A stretch of 64,000 nt of DNA, from the NCBI GenBank assembly GCA_015056865.1, contig SVFM01000012.1:1-64000 (forward strand), written 5' to 3'. This stretch comes from Lachnospiraceae bacterium. Its GTDB lineage: Bacteria; Bacillota; Clostridia; Lachnospirales; Lachnospiraceae. Positions 16,348 to 24,523 of the stretch are shown here, piece after piece. The notes beneath the pieces are model-generated. The model saw nothing but the letters and a program-made list of their open reading frames with translations. It had not been told where the DNA came from and made no database searches. The first letter of the stretch is position 1. Every line of letters starts with the position of its first letter. Made by a program: the position numbers and the translations under genes.

Positions 16348-17076
16348 ATGAACAGAAAAAAAAGAACCACTTACTTTTTAAAAGGTATGAGAGACGGCCT
16401 TCCCATCGGTATGGGCTACATGGCGGTAGCATTTACCATGGGTATTGCCTGCAGAAATGCCGGCATGACAGTTTACCAGTCCGGTTTTATGGCTTTCTTA
16501 CTGCATGCCTCTGCCGGAGAATTTGCTGCCATTTCCCTGATCGTGGCTCAGGCCGGCATTTTAGAAATGATATTTACCCAATTTGTGATCAACCTACGAT
16601 ATATCCTTATGTCCTGTTCCCTGTCACAGCGACTGGATGCCAAAATGCCCTTCTTCCACCGCTTCCTTCTGGCCTTTGCCCTGACGGACGAGATTTTTGG
16701 CATTTCCATGAGCATGCCGGGTAAACTGGAACCCTTTTATAATTATGGTGCCCTGACTGTGGCTGTACCCGGATGGGTGGCAGGCAACGTGCTGGGCCTT
16801 TTACTGGGAAACATTCTGCCTGTTCAAGTGGTGAATGCCCTTGGCATTGCCCTCTACGGCATGTTCCTGGCAGTGATTATACCTGCTGCCAAGAAAAACC
16901 GTGTGATCCTGGGGCTGATCATCGTGACCATGCTGGCCAGCAGTCTTTTTGCGGTGCTGCCCGGCATCCGGGAGCTGTCTTCCGGTATTCGCATCATCAT
17001 TTTGACTGTGCTGATCGCAGGTGCAGCCGCGTTCCTTTACCCTATAAAGGAAGAATCGGAGGTGTCGCATGAATAA
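16348..17076 (+). CDS. azlC: AzlC-family amino acid exporter, large subunit
   Basis: This hydrophobic protein of about 242 residues has GMRDGLPIGMGYMAVAFTMGI near its start and INLRYILMSCSLSQRL, both characteristic of AzlC, the large subunit of the branched-chain amino acid exporter AzlCD. About seven membrane segments are visible. The frame opens at GTG 16339, but GGAGAG at 16334-16339 fits ATG 16348. The 3' end overlaps azlD by 8 bp, so the pair is translationally coupled. Expected role: export of branched-chain amino acids or analogues across the inner membrane. Confidence 0.9.
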   Translation: MNRKKRTTYFLKGMRDGLPIGMGYMAVAFTMGIACRNAGMTVYQSGFMAFLLHASAGEFAAISLIVAQAGILEMIFTQFVINLRYILMSCSLSQRLDAKMPFFHRFLLAFALTDEIFGISMSMPGKLEPFYNYGALTVAVPGWVAGNVLGLLLGNILPVQVVNALGIALYGMFLAVIIPAAKKNRVILGLIIVTMLASSLFAVLPGIRELSSGIRIIILTVLIAGAAAFLYPIKEESEVSHE

Positions 17077-17383
17077 CCTAAACTTTCTTTACATAGCCAT
17101 CATGGGGCTGGCCATTTATCTGGTGCGCATGCTTCCCCTGGTACTGCTGCGCAGGGAGATTAAAAATGTATATCTGCGCTCCTTTTTAAGCTACGTTCCC
17201 TATGTAACCTTGGCAGCCATGACCTTCCCCGCCATTATTACCGCTACCGGAAATATCATTTCCGGTATAGTGGGACTTGTCTGCGCTGCGATCATCGCCT
17301 ATGTGGACGGTAATCTGTTCAAGGTTTCCGTGGGTGCCTGTCTGGCTGTCTTTGTGACAGAATTTATTATGGGTCTGTTATAG
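17069..17383 (+). CDS. azlD: AzlD-family amino acid exporter, small subunit
   Basis: This 104-residue membrane protein has three or four hydrophobic segments and the AzlD pattern YLVRMLPLVLLRR, SFLSYVPYVTLAAMTFPAI. It partners AzlC encoded immediately upstream and overlapping by 8 bp. It converges on the thioesterase gene, whose stop is at 17385. Confidence 0.9.
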   Translation: MNNLNFLYIAIMGLAIYLVRMLPLVLLRREIKNVYLRSFLSYVPYVTLAAMTFPAIITATGNIISGIVGLVCAAIIAYVDGNLFKVSVGACLAVFVTEFIMGLL

Positions 17384-17384
17384 A

Positions 17385-17792
17385 TCATTTCTTAAATCCG
17401 GTGATATTGGCTACCGCCACCTGGTTGTCCAGTTCATCACTGATCAATACCTGGTAATAGCAAGTGCTCCTGCCATCCTTCAGGCAATGAGCCTCGGCAA
17501 TCAACTTTTTCCCTTTCACAGCGCCCAGATAAGCAATATCGGAGTGCAGCGACACAGTCCTGCGCTCTTTCCAGTTATTGGCCACCGCAAAAGCAAAATC
17601 CGCCAATATATAGTGCACGCCACCCATCACGCCGCCCATGGCATTCATATGTTGCTTTGTCAGCTGTACACTGCACTTTGCATAACACTCCCCAAATTCC
17701 TCTATCACGGCTCCGTTCATGGTTGCAAAATGGTCCTGGCCAAAAATGGCACGCACCTCATCTATTACTTTTTCATCCGTTACGATCTGCAT
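17385..17792 (-). CDS. PaaI-type hotdog-fold thioesterase
   Basis: The 135-residue protein shows the hotdog thioesterase arrangement: HMNAMGGVMGGVHYILADFAFAVA (the catalytic-helix region with the GG-H-D layout), HSDIAYLGAVKGKKLIAEAHCLKDGRSTCYYQV and a final VAVANITGFKK strand. Members hydrolyse acyl-CoA thioesters such as aromatic or short-chain acyl-CoAs. The substrate is not known here. It shares orientation with the MBL gene upstream, 26 nt away, so the two may be co-transcribed. Confidence 0.8.
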   Translation of the reverse strand: MQIVTDEKVIDEVRAIFGQDHFATMNGAVIEEFGECYAKCSVQLTKQHMNAMGGVMGGVHYILADFAFAVANNWKERRTVSLHSDIAYLGAVKGKKLIAEAHCLKDGRSTCYYQVLISDELDNQVAVANITGFKK

Positions 17793-17818
17793 GATTTTTC
17801 TCCCTTTATCCAGATGAT

Positions 17819-18640
17819 TTACAGTTGAATCACATCTCCGCAGTGCACATAGTGCAGCTGCTCATCCATAATACCCTTCATGATGTTAAAAGCCTCTATA
17901 CCGGTGCAGTGTCCGGTATAAAACCGGGTGGACATTCCTGCCAGTTCCCGGGCAGTGGTATGAATCTCCAAAACATCCTGCTCCGTAAGGCCCTGCTTCT
18001 TTTGCATATGAAAACCGCTGATCACCAGATCCGGCTCCCCGCCGTACAGTTCTCTGTAGCGGTCCAGAATATTTAAGATACCATTGTGTGCACAGCCTGA
18101 TATCAGGATTTTCTTCCCTTCACAAAAAAGCACCAGATACTGTTCATGAGAAAAATCATCCTGCACCACCTGTCCGCTGTCACTTCTTACTAATTCCCGA
18201 TTGCCATCCGGCCAACATCTTCTACCAGTAACACCGGTAAAAAGCGAGATCTCATCATCTATCCGACGATCTCCCTCCAACCAAGCCATTTGGGTTAGCT
18301 GCTTTGTGGCCTCCGACAATCCGATATATCGAAGGGCTCCGTCCTTTTGGTGGTAAAAATCTCCTCTTGCACCTTCCTGAGCATAAATTAGAGCATGGGT
18401 GTTGCGTTCTGCAAATGCGACCAAACCTCCCCCATGATCATAATGACCATGACTGAGTATTGCCAGATCCACCGCACCAAGATCAATTCCAAGGGCCTCT
18501 GCATTGTCTGCAAACTGTGCTGTGGCACCTGCATCTATCAGCAACTTGTGTTTAGGTGTCTCCACATAAAAGCTAAGCCCATGCTCACAAGATAGGTTTC
18601 CCGATCCCTGCATATTCTCCATTAAAGTGACAATCCTCAT
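17819..18640 (-). CDS. MBL-fold metallo-hydrolase
   Basis: The 273-residue protein has the metallo-beta-lactamase fold. LLIDAGATAQFADNAEALG is followed by the metal motif LSHGHYDHGGGL (residues about 62-73), ISGCAHNGILNI and a late TGHCTGIEAF with the last His. The layout (long insert between HxHxDH and the CAH motif) is that of the group annotated as 7,8-dihydropterin-6-methyl-aminobenzene-phosphate-synthase-like hydrolases. The substrate in this organism is unknown. It is cytoplasmic; no signal peptide is seen. Confidence 0.85.
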   Translation of the reverse strand: MRIVTLMENMQGSGNLSCEHGLSFYVETPKHKLLIDAGATAQFADNAEALGIDLGAVDLAILSHGHYDHGGGLVAFAERNTHALIYAQEGARGDFYHQKDGALRYIGLSEATKQLTQMAWLEGDRRIDDEISLFTGVTGRRCWPDGNRELVRSDSGQVVQDDFSHEQYLVLFCEGKKILISGCAHNGILNILDRYRELYGGEPDLVISGFHMQKKQGLTEQDVLEIHTTARELAGMSTRFYTGHCTGIEAFNIMKGIMDEQLHYVHCGDVIQL

Positions 18641-18721
18641 TCTGATTCCCGGCTCCCTTCAATTTTTTCACTAATTTTCAATGTATCACACTCTCCGGTA
18701 AAAATCAAATATTGTCAAAAG

Positions 18722-18765
18722 AGCTTCGCGCTCTGATCTCTCAGCCGCGCGAAGCCCTATTGATT
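18722..18765 (-). terminator. Terminator downstream of the beta-helix gene
   Basis: GCTTCGCGC pairs with GCGCGAAGC across a loop of about 15 nt, with TCTTTTG following on the minus strand. It directly follows the stop of the beta-helix enzyme gene. Confidence 0.65.
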
Positions 18766-18769
18766 TTTT

Positions 18770-21631
18770 CTATTTCACTACCACGCCTTCATCATAGAAG
18801 ATGCCTTTTTTGTCCTCCTCATAAAGGCTGCCGTCATGGAACCGGAAGGAAGAATAAGAGAAGCCCCTGTCTACAAACTCCAGTTTCATAAAGTGCATTC
18901 CCTTGGCCAGCTTGATCTCACCGATCTTGATCTGAACCAGATCCGCCAGCGTCTCGGTTCTGGGAATGGCAACCTCTTTAAATCTCAGGACATCATCAAA
19001 GTAGATATTGACCTTAGCATCGATCTCATCCTTTGAATCATCAGATACACACATATCCATGGAGTACAGACCGTCCTTTGCGATCTGGATCCTGTACTTC
19101 AGCCACTCGCCGGGCTCAGCCTCGCTCACAATATATGTTTTCTTTGCCTCCAGATATTCAAAGCAGACACCCTCGCACATACGACAGCAGTTCTGCCAGT
19201 ACTGAGGTTTGTGCTTATGCCAGCCCAGGTCTTCTTTGGTCACAAACTCACCCGCATTAATCCAGTCACCTACTCTTCTGGTGTAGAAAGATTTTTTCGG
19301 GACTGCATTAAGCCTGTCCGTGCGCCAGGTGGGTGTGCCGCCCATTTCCATCAAATGTGCATACTCTTTGGTCACACCGGACTCATCGATAATCTTCTGG
19401 GCTTCTATGGGCCAAGGCTCTCCGTTCGGAACCAGCATAGGCGGCTCATAGTCCATGGACTTCAGATCACCGGGTACTTCGTAACCATCGCAGTTTGCCC
19501 AGTAATGAGCCAGACGGCAGTTGTGGATCCAGTGATGCCCGGAAGCCGTAAAGCACTTATATCTACCTCTCGTCACGTTATCGTGGGCGTTTACAAAACC
19601 TGTTCCGGCGTCAAAATACACTCCGGTACCACCTGCATCGTCTCTGGTCTTGCCAAAGTAATTGTAAGCGATCTCACTGTTGCGAAGAGGTCCTAGGGTG
19701 TAGATATGGGAACCGTCACCCAGGGACATCATGGCATCTGTCACATTATTGTATTTCACAACCATACCACCGTTCCCGGCAGGGTCGGTAGTTCCCCAGC
19801 CCCATCCCAAAGAAATGCCGGTGTAAGATGTATTATTCATGGTGTTGTGCAGGATCTGTACACCCCCTGCATAATATACCACGATACCGGTACAGCCTGC
19901 ATACTCGCCGCCGATACGCAGGATCGCATTGTTCTCTATCAGAATGTTGGTGCAAAGGGTAAACTCATCCGGTTTATAAGGCAACTGAGGACTGCCCACC
20001 TTGATGCCTGCACCACTGCAGTCGGAGATCAGGATGCCCACGATCTTGATATTGTGCGCATCATTCCCAAAGTTCAGAGCGGAAGAACCCAGACAAGAGA
20101 TACAGCAATTGGTCACTGCCACTCTGTCCGCATGGTTAAAGTTGAACTGAGACGGAAGGATACCCGACTTTGATTTTCCATTCTCCTGCAACACCATGGC
20201 ATCTGCCTGACTGGTAAACAAGCCGTTCTCGCTCACGTAATTCCATGCGCCATAGCGGATGTCCAGATTGTCAAAGACCAGACCCCGGGCCGGAGCCTCC
20301 TTGGTTCCGCCTACATTCATCATGCCCTCAATGTTACCGATAAAGGTCTCAGCTGTCTCCATATCTTCCTGGGCATAGGGGAAATAATAAATATATCCTT
20401 CTTTTCTGTTAAAGTAAAACTCACCGGGCTCATCCAAAAGCTCGAATGCATTTTCAATATAAAATTCGTATCCTTTATTGGGACGAATACCCTGCACATC
20501 ATGGTATACATTGAAGGAATCCGGATCCATCATAAACAAGATCCTGCCGTCCTCCAAGGTCTTCATATCCTTTACCAGAAAACGCTGACGTGTCCAAATC
20601 AGGGACCAAACCAGTTCAATGTCCTCAATGTTGGTAAGATTGGTAGGGAAATTCTTTGCACTGACAATTGCCCCGTCCTTTCTTTCATAAGTAATATGTC
20701 TGGTTCCGTAATCAACCTCCAGCATTCTGGGCTTGGTCTCATCAATATAAATTTCCTCACAGGGATAAGTATACTTACTTCTGGCCCTGGTACAGGAAAT
20801 GCCGTTCACATACAGATTCCGGACAAATCTGGTTCCCTCAGGAGCCGGCGCACGCCACAGATACTCATTGTACTTCTCCCAACCGGTAATCTTCTTACCA
20901 CCGGAGATCAGGGGCTTATCCTTCGCATCCGCGCCCCGGTAGATAACATTATAAGTCTCATTTCCACCGTGCTCAGGACCAAATACCTCCACCTCTGTCA
21001 GCTCATAATAGCCGGGTGCAATCTCTACTACAATATCACCGGTCATAGCCTCTCTGGACGCAGCAACCTCTTCCTTTGCTCTCTTTAAGGTCTGGAAAGG
21101 CGCATCCTGCTGGCCGCTGGCACTGTCACAGCCGTCCGGTGCCACATAAATTGTTTTGTAAACAGAATGATCATTCTGTCCCCAATTGTCCTTATATTCA
21201 ACAGGCGTCTCTCTATCAGAAGGCTTATAGCTGTTGGGATTTTCCACCAACGCCTTCCCTACCACTACTCTCTCCAATATACAGCCGCCTCTGCCGCCCG
21301 TGGGCTTAATGGAAAGTACATGGGTGCCTTTCTCCACGTCAAATGCACGGCTGGTTCCGCCGATCCCCTTCTTGGCTTCTTCGCCCACAAGGGTAAATAC
21401 ACCCACAAGTTCACCGTCGATTCTTCCCTCCACTGTTGCGAAGGCAGGTTCATCTACCGGCTCGCCATAGATTGTGATGGCATATCTTCCGTTCTCTGTA
21501 AACTCCACCTCATAGCTGGCTGTAACACCAATATTGGTATAGACACCGGTTTCAACAACTTCCACTTCATTGATTGCTGCTTTGGCATCAATGACCGCCT
21601 CTTTACTGAGTGATACAATCTGTTTTTCCAT
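18770..21631 (-). CDS. Large right-handed beta-helix carbohydrate-active protein (GH141-like)
   Basis: This protein of about 953 residues has an N-terminal beta-sandwich (about 10-120, CBM-like, with ASYEVEFTENGRYAITIYG), and a segment starting IYVAPDGCDSASGQQDAPFQTLKRAKEEV that opens many parallel beta-helix enzymes. Next come SGGKKITGWEKYNEYLWRAP and FVRNLYVNG, which are typical of the GH141 group. A long run of beta-helix rungs follows (about 430-720, with repeated NILIENN / GIVVYYAGG patterns). A C-terminal CBM6/35-like domain has EPGEWLKYRIQIAKDGLYSMD. There is no signal peptide, so it should act in the cytoplasm on imported oligosaccharides. ATG 21631 is chosen from GGAGAGGAAGAT before it. 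The exact activity is unknown. Confidence 0.7.
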   Translation of the reverse strand: MEKQIVSLSKEAVIDAKAAINEVEVVETGVYTNIGVTASYEVEFTENGRYAITIYGEPVDEPAFATVEGRIDGELVGVFTLVGEEAKKGIGGTSRAFDVEKGTHVLSIKPTGGRGGCILERVVVGKALVENPNSYKPSDRETPVEYKDNWGQNDHSVYKTIYVAPDGCDSASGQQDAPFQTLKRAKEEVAASREAMTGDIVVEIAPGYYELTEVEVFGPEHGGNETYNVIYRGADAKDKPLISGGKKITGWEKYNEYLWRAPAPEGTRFVRNLYVNGISCTRARSKYTYPCEEIYIDETKPRMLEVDYGTRHITYERKDGAIVSAKNFPTNLTNIEDIELVWSLIWTRQRFLVKDMKTLEDGRILFMMDPDSFNVYHDVQGIRPNKGYEFYIENAFELLDEPGEFYFNRKEGYIYYFPYAQEDMETAETFIGNIEGMMNVGGTKEAPARGLVFDNLDIRYGAWNYVSENGLFTSQADAMVLQENGKSKSGILPSQFNFNHADRVAVTNCCISCLGSSALNFGNDAHNIKIVGILISDCSGAGIKVGSPQLPYKPDEFTLCTNILIENNAILRIGGEYAGCTGIVVYYAGGVQILHNTMNNTSYTGISLGWGWGTTDPAGNGGMVVKYNNVTDAMMSLGDGSHIYTLGPLRNSEIAYNYFGKTRDDAGGTGVYFDAGTGFVNAHDNVTRGRYKCFTASGHHWIHNCRLAHYWANCDGYEVPGDLKSMDYEPPMLVPNGEPWPIEAQKIIDESGVTKEYAHLMEMGGTPTWRTDRLNAVPKKSFYTRRVGDWINAGEFVTKEDLGWHKHKPQYWQNCCRMCEGVCFEYLEAKKTYIVSEAEPGEWLKYRIQIAKDGLYSMDMCVSDDSKDEIDAKVNIYFDDVLRFKEVAIPRTETLADLVQIKIGEIKLAKGMHFMKLEFVDRGFSYSSFRFHDGSLYEEDKKGIFYDEGVVVK

Positions 21632-21777
21632 ATCTTCCTCTCCTTTAATGAAAAGTCTATGTGATACAGTCTCTCCCATCATATGGGTATACTTGATTTA
21701 TAAAGCCATTTCACTCAATTGTAAATGTATATTCGCAACCAAAAGTTGTGTTTTTTTAACATGTATTTTATCCAAGA

Positions 21778-23160
21778 TTAAAGCCCCATCACACGCAGCA
21801 ACAACAGCCAAGCAAGACCATAATAAGAAACCACTGCCACCAAGTCATTGATGGTTGTGATCAAAGGCCCGGACGCCACTGCCGGGTCTATTTTTAATTT
21901 TTGAAGCAACATAGGCACTGCTGTTCCCACAAAGCTGGAGATCAGCATTGCCACCAAAAGAGACACTCCCACGCAGCCTGACACGGCAAAGGAAAACACC
22001 GGCTCATACTGTTTGATCTGCCACACGTACAGACCAATAAACAAGAAGGATACCAAACCAAGCAACAGGCCGTTGCACAGGCCGATCCGTGCCTCCTTCA
22101 ACATCAGCCGCACCTTCTCCATGGCCCCCAGACCTTCATCCATGAGCACACGGATAGTCACCGCCAGAGACTGAGTGCCCGCATTGCCGGCCATACCCAG
22201 GATCAACGATTGGAAACAGACGATCACTGCAATCTCCGCCACCACAGTTTCAAACATACCTACCACCGAAGATACGCCAATACCCAAAGCCAAAAGTATG
22301 ATCAACCAGGGAAACCTTTTCTTAATACTTTCAAATACAGTTTCATCCAGATCTTCCTGAGAGGACAGACCTGCCAACTTTGCATAGTCATCTCCCAGCT
22401 CATCATCCACCACTTCAATAAGGCCCTGGGCAGTGATGACTCCCAGAATCTGATCACTCTCATCTAGAACAGGTAAGGAATCCTCCGCATATCCCTTGAT
22501 CTTTTCCAGACAATCAGACACCTTTTCTGTGGCATGTACATGAGGGTAGGCATGACTGATCAGATCCTCCAGATCCACATGGGCCCTTGCCACGATCAAA
22601 TCCTTCAGATCCAATGCTCCATACAGACTGCCATCCTCATTGCAAACATAGATGGTATAGATATTGTCGTTATCCTCTGCCTGGGCTATCATCTCCTTCA
22701 TGGCCTCCTTGACAGAAAGGCCCTTTTGGATAGATATATAGTTGGTGGTCATCTTACTTCCGATCTCGTCCTCGTCATAAGACTGGATCAATCGGATATC
22801 ATGGCTACTCTCATCATCCAACAGGCTGACCAGCTTCTCACTGATCTCCTCATCAATATCTTCCAGGATATCAACCGCATCATCTGAGTCCATGTTCTCA
22901 ATGATCTCTGCCGCTTCTTCCAACTCCAGTTCCTCAAAGAATGGAGCTGCATCCTCCAAATAAGCAAAAATCTCCGAAACCCGCTCTGCACCAAGGGCAT
23001 CATACAAGAAATCGCGCTCCTCACTGGTCAACAATTCCAGCGCTTCCGCAATATCATTTTCATGATAGTTTTCCAACACTTCCAGGAGCACTTGTGAATT
23101 TTCTATTTCACGGACCAGCTCCACAATCTCATTTACATAATTTCTTTGCTTGATATCCAT
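21778..23160 (-). CDS. mgtE: Magnesium transporter MgtE
   Basis: This 460-residue MgtE-type Mg2+ channel has an N-terminal superhelical domain (about 1-130, acidic, ENDIAEALELL), two CBS domains (about 135-260, GSKMTTNYISIQKGLSVKEA and LPVLDESDQILGVIT), a connecting helix and five membrane helices. These include GMAGNAGTQSLAVTIR, the conserved pore-region motif. The CBS and N domains gate the channel by sensing cytosolic Mg2+. The gene is preceded by a long leader with its own promoter, a 36-codon ORF and a strong terminator-like hairpin. I did not find the usual M-box riboswitch. Confidence 0.95.
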   Translation of the reverse strand: MDIKQRNYVNEIVELVREIENSQVLLEVLENYHENDIAEALELLTSEERDFLYDALGAERVSEIFAYLEDAAPFFEELELEEAAEIIENMDSDDAVDILEDIDEEISEKLVSLLDDESSHDIRLIQSYDEDEIGSKMTTNYISIQKGLSVKEAMKEMIAQAEDNDNIYTIYVCNEDGSLYGALDLKDLIVARAHVDLEDLISHAYPHVHATEKVSDCLEKIKGYAEDSLPVLDESDQILGVITAQGLIEVVDDELGDDYAKLAGLSSQEDLDETVFESIKKRFPWLIILLALGIGVSSVVGMFETVVAEIAVIVCFQSLILGMAGNAGTQSLAVTIRVLMDEGLGAMEKVRLMLKEARIGLCNGLLLGLVSFLFIGLYVWQIKQYEPVFSFAVSGCVGVSLLVAMLISSFVGTAVPMLLQKLKIDPAVASGPLITTINDLVAVVSYYGLAWLLLLRVMGL

Positions 23161-23195
23161 TTTGCTCCTCCTCGTGTTTATAAAATATCAAAAAC

Positions 23196-23227
23196 CTTCC
23201 ATGTTCTCAGAACAAGGAAGGTTTTAC
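23196..23227 (-). terminator. Terminator/attenuator in the mgtE leader
   Basis: AAACCTTCC and GGAAGGTTT enclose an inner TGTTC/GAACA stem; on the minus strand TTTTTGATATTTT follows. It lies about 35 nt before the mgtE start and after the leader ORF. It either ends a separate small transcript or conditionally blocks mgtE. Confidence 0.8.
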
Positions 23228-23288
23228 TTCTGCAAATTTAGTATTTCGGCTTTCCTGTAAACTTATGCCGATACTGCCTCTTTGTCTC

Positions 23289-23399
23289 TCACGCCTTCTC
23301 CGATTCTAAAAACACGCCAAACACCCCCTGCTGCATACTACTTCGCGCATACAAGGGACTAGGTTTGACGATATGGATACCTAAACTCTTTTGAATCAT
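23289..23399 (-). CDS. 36-codon leader ORF upstream of mgtE
   Basis: ATG 23399 is preceded by GGGAGG with a 6-nt spacer, a near-ideal ribosome site. The peptide starts MIQKSLGIHIVKPSPLYARS and continues SMQQGVFGVFLESEKA to TGA at 23289. It sits between a good promoter (23446-23474) and the terminator-like hairpin in front of mgtE. That arrangement is what a translated attenuator would look like; Pro codons occur in KPSP. No homologue is recognised. It may instead be an independent small protein. Confidence 0.5.
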   Translation of the reverse strand: MIQKSLGIHIVKPSPLYARSSMQQGVFGVFLESEKA

Positions 23400-23445
23400 A
23401 AGGTACCTCCCGGATTGTCGTGATTTCATTGTAACAATTTATACT

Positions 23446-23474
23446 ATTTTACCACATAAAAAATGATTTGTCAC
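23446..23474 (-). promoter_or_regulatory. Promoter for the mgtE leader transcript
   Basis: On the minus strand GTGACA and TAAAAT are 17 nt apart, each one mismatch from the sigma-A consensus. It is about 40 nt upstream of the leader ORF. Confidence 0.65.
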
Positions 23475-23497
23475 TAGCATAACAAAAAGCTTCTGTT

Positions 23498-23845
23498 CTA
23501 TTCATCCCAATAATCAATCGTTTCTTGTGGAGTAGTGTCGATACCAAATAACTGCCACATAAAATCTTCCTTCTCATGATAAAGGTTTATTATTCGAATA
23601 TATTTGTCTTCAATTCTATAAAACACATAATTTTTAGACACAAATAAGTACCGATAATCAGTGTCTACATCCAACATCTTTGATACTTCCGGACCTTTCT
23701 CCTCATAATCACAGAGACCTCTGATAGCATCTGTTATGGTCTTAACTATCTTTTTGGCACTATCCGCACCAAATTCTTGCGAAATTGCCTTTTTTAACTC
23801 TCGTAGTTTATCAGCTGCATCAGGAGTATATTTTATCTTTTTCAA
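23498..23845 (-). CDS. RelE/ParE-type toxin
   Basis: This 115-residue protein is of the RelE/ParE superfamily, with KIKYTPDAADKLRELKKAI at the start, DYRYLFVSKNYVFYRIED in the central strands and IIRIINLYH-type final strand. RelE members cleave mRNA on the ribosome; ParE members poison gyrase. Sequence alone does not separate them. It overlaps the antitoxin gene by 4 nt, the normal arrangement for this class. The C-terminus (TPQETIDYWDE) extends slightly past the core fold. Confidence 0.85.
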   Translation of the reverse strand: MKKIKYTPDAADKLRELKKAISQEFGADSAKKIVKTITDAIRGLCDYEEKGPEVSKMLDVDTDYRYLFVSKNYVFYRIEDKYIRIINLYHEKEDFMWQLFGIDTTPQETIDYWDE

Positions 23846-24162
23846 TCAAGTACCCCCAGTTCCCTCTCCAAATCATCTGCGTCAATCCACCCCTCAGCAT
23901 CTGCTCGTTCCTCTGCCCGTTTCAAATCAAGCATAAGTATTGCAATTGCCTGTTCTTTCAATGCTTCCTTACTGTTTTTCGTAACAATAAAAGGGAGACC
24001 TTCAACATTTAAAGACTGTTGAATAAATGTGTTAAATGCATCGGTCAGTGTCATTCCGGTTTTTGCATAAATATCTTCAACCGTTTTCTTTATCTCTGAA
24101 TTTATTCTTACCTGAAAGGTTGAATCCTTTGGTGCCATTGCGACATTTAAATTTGTAGCCAT
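23842..24162 (-). CDS. RelB/DinJ-type antitoxin
   Basis: The 106-residue protein has an N-terminal ribbon-helix-helix (STFQVRINSEIKKTVEDIYA, GMTLTDAFNTFIQQSL) as in RelB/DinJ antitoxins. A C-terminal acidic region (DAEGWIDADDLERELGVLD) would wrap the toxin. The start is placed at ATG 24162 because GAGGAGG precedes it; the frame is open to 24201. It is encoded before and overlapping the toxin gene. It should repress its own promoter, alone or with the toxin. Confidence 0.85.
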   Translation of the reverse strand: MATNLNVAMAPKDSTFQVRINSEIKKTVEDIYAKTGMTLTDAFNTFIQQSLNVEGLPFIVTKNSKEALKEQAIAILMLDLKRAEERADAEGWIDADDLERELGVLD

Positions 24163-24244
24163 AAGACATACCTCCTCTTTTTCTCCATCATAACACAGCA
24201 ATCATCAACCGTCAACAAATCGTCAATACATTGTCATTACAAAT

Positions 24245-24523
24245 TCAGCATTTTCTGTTGTCATTCTTCATAATATATCTGCTATTATGTATTGTTTCAA
24301 CAACTTTAAACCCCAATCTCTCATACAAAGAAACCTCTTTTTTGTTTTTGACAAAAACATACAGCATAACAGGAACATCAACAGATGCACAACACTTCTT
24401 TATCACCTCAGAACCAATGCCGTGACTTTGAAACTCAGGGAACACATACAGGTCGTCTATTTCAAATTGTCCGTCACCATTTTTGTAGAAGTGATAGTAG
24501 CCTACTTTTCTAAAAACATTCCT
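24245..24523 (-). pseudogene. GNAT acetyltransferase, 5'-truncated
   Basis: The frame reads GYYHFYKNGDGQFEIDDLYV, FPEFQSHGIGSEVIKKC (the acetyl-CoA-binding Q-x-x-G-x-G loop) and YERLGFKVVE, the C-terminal two thirds of a GNAT N-acetyltransferase. It runs without a stop back to about 24523 but has no start codon or ribosome site there. It overlaps the 3' end of the alcohol dehydrogenase gene, which has replaced the N-terminal part. It looks like a remnant. Confidence 0.65.

Noticed and set aside
23238-23291. Read-through of the TGA ending the mgtE leader ORF, giving a 16-residue basic extension (ETKRQYRHKFTGKPKY)
   Set aside because: The in-frame extension is short, and there is no sign of selenocysteine machinery or of a recoding signal.
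23240-23440. M-box magnesium riboswitch in front of mgtE
   Set aside because: The conserved core elements I know for the M-box could not be found; the terminator alone is not enough. An Infernal search would decide.
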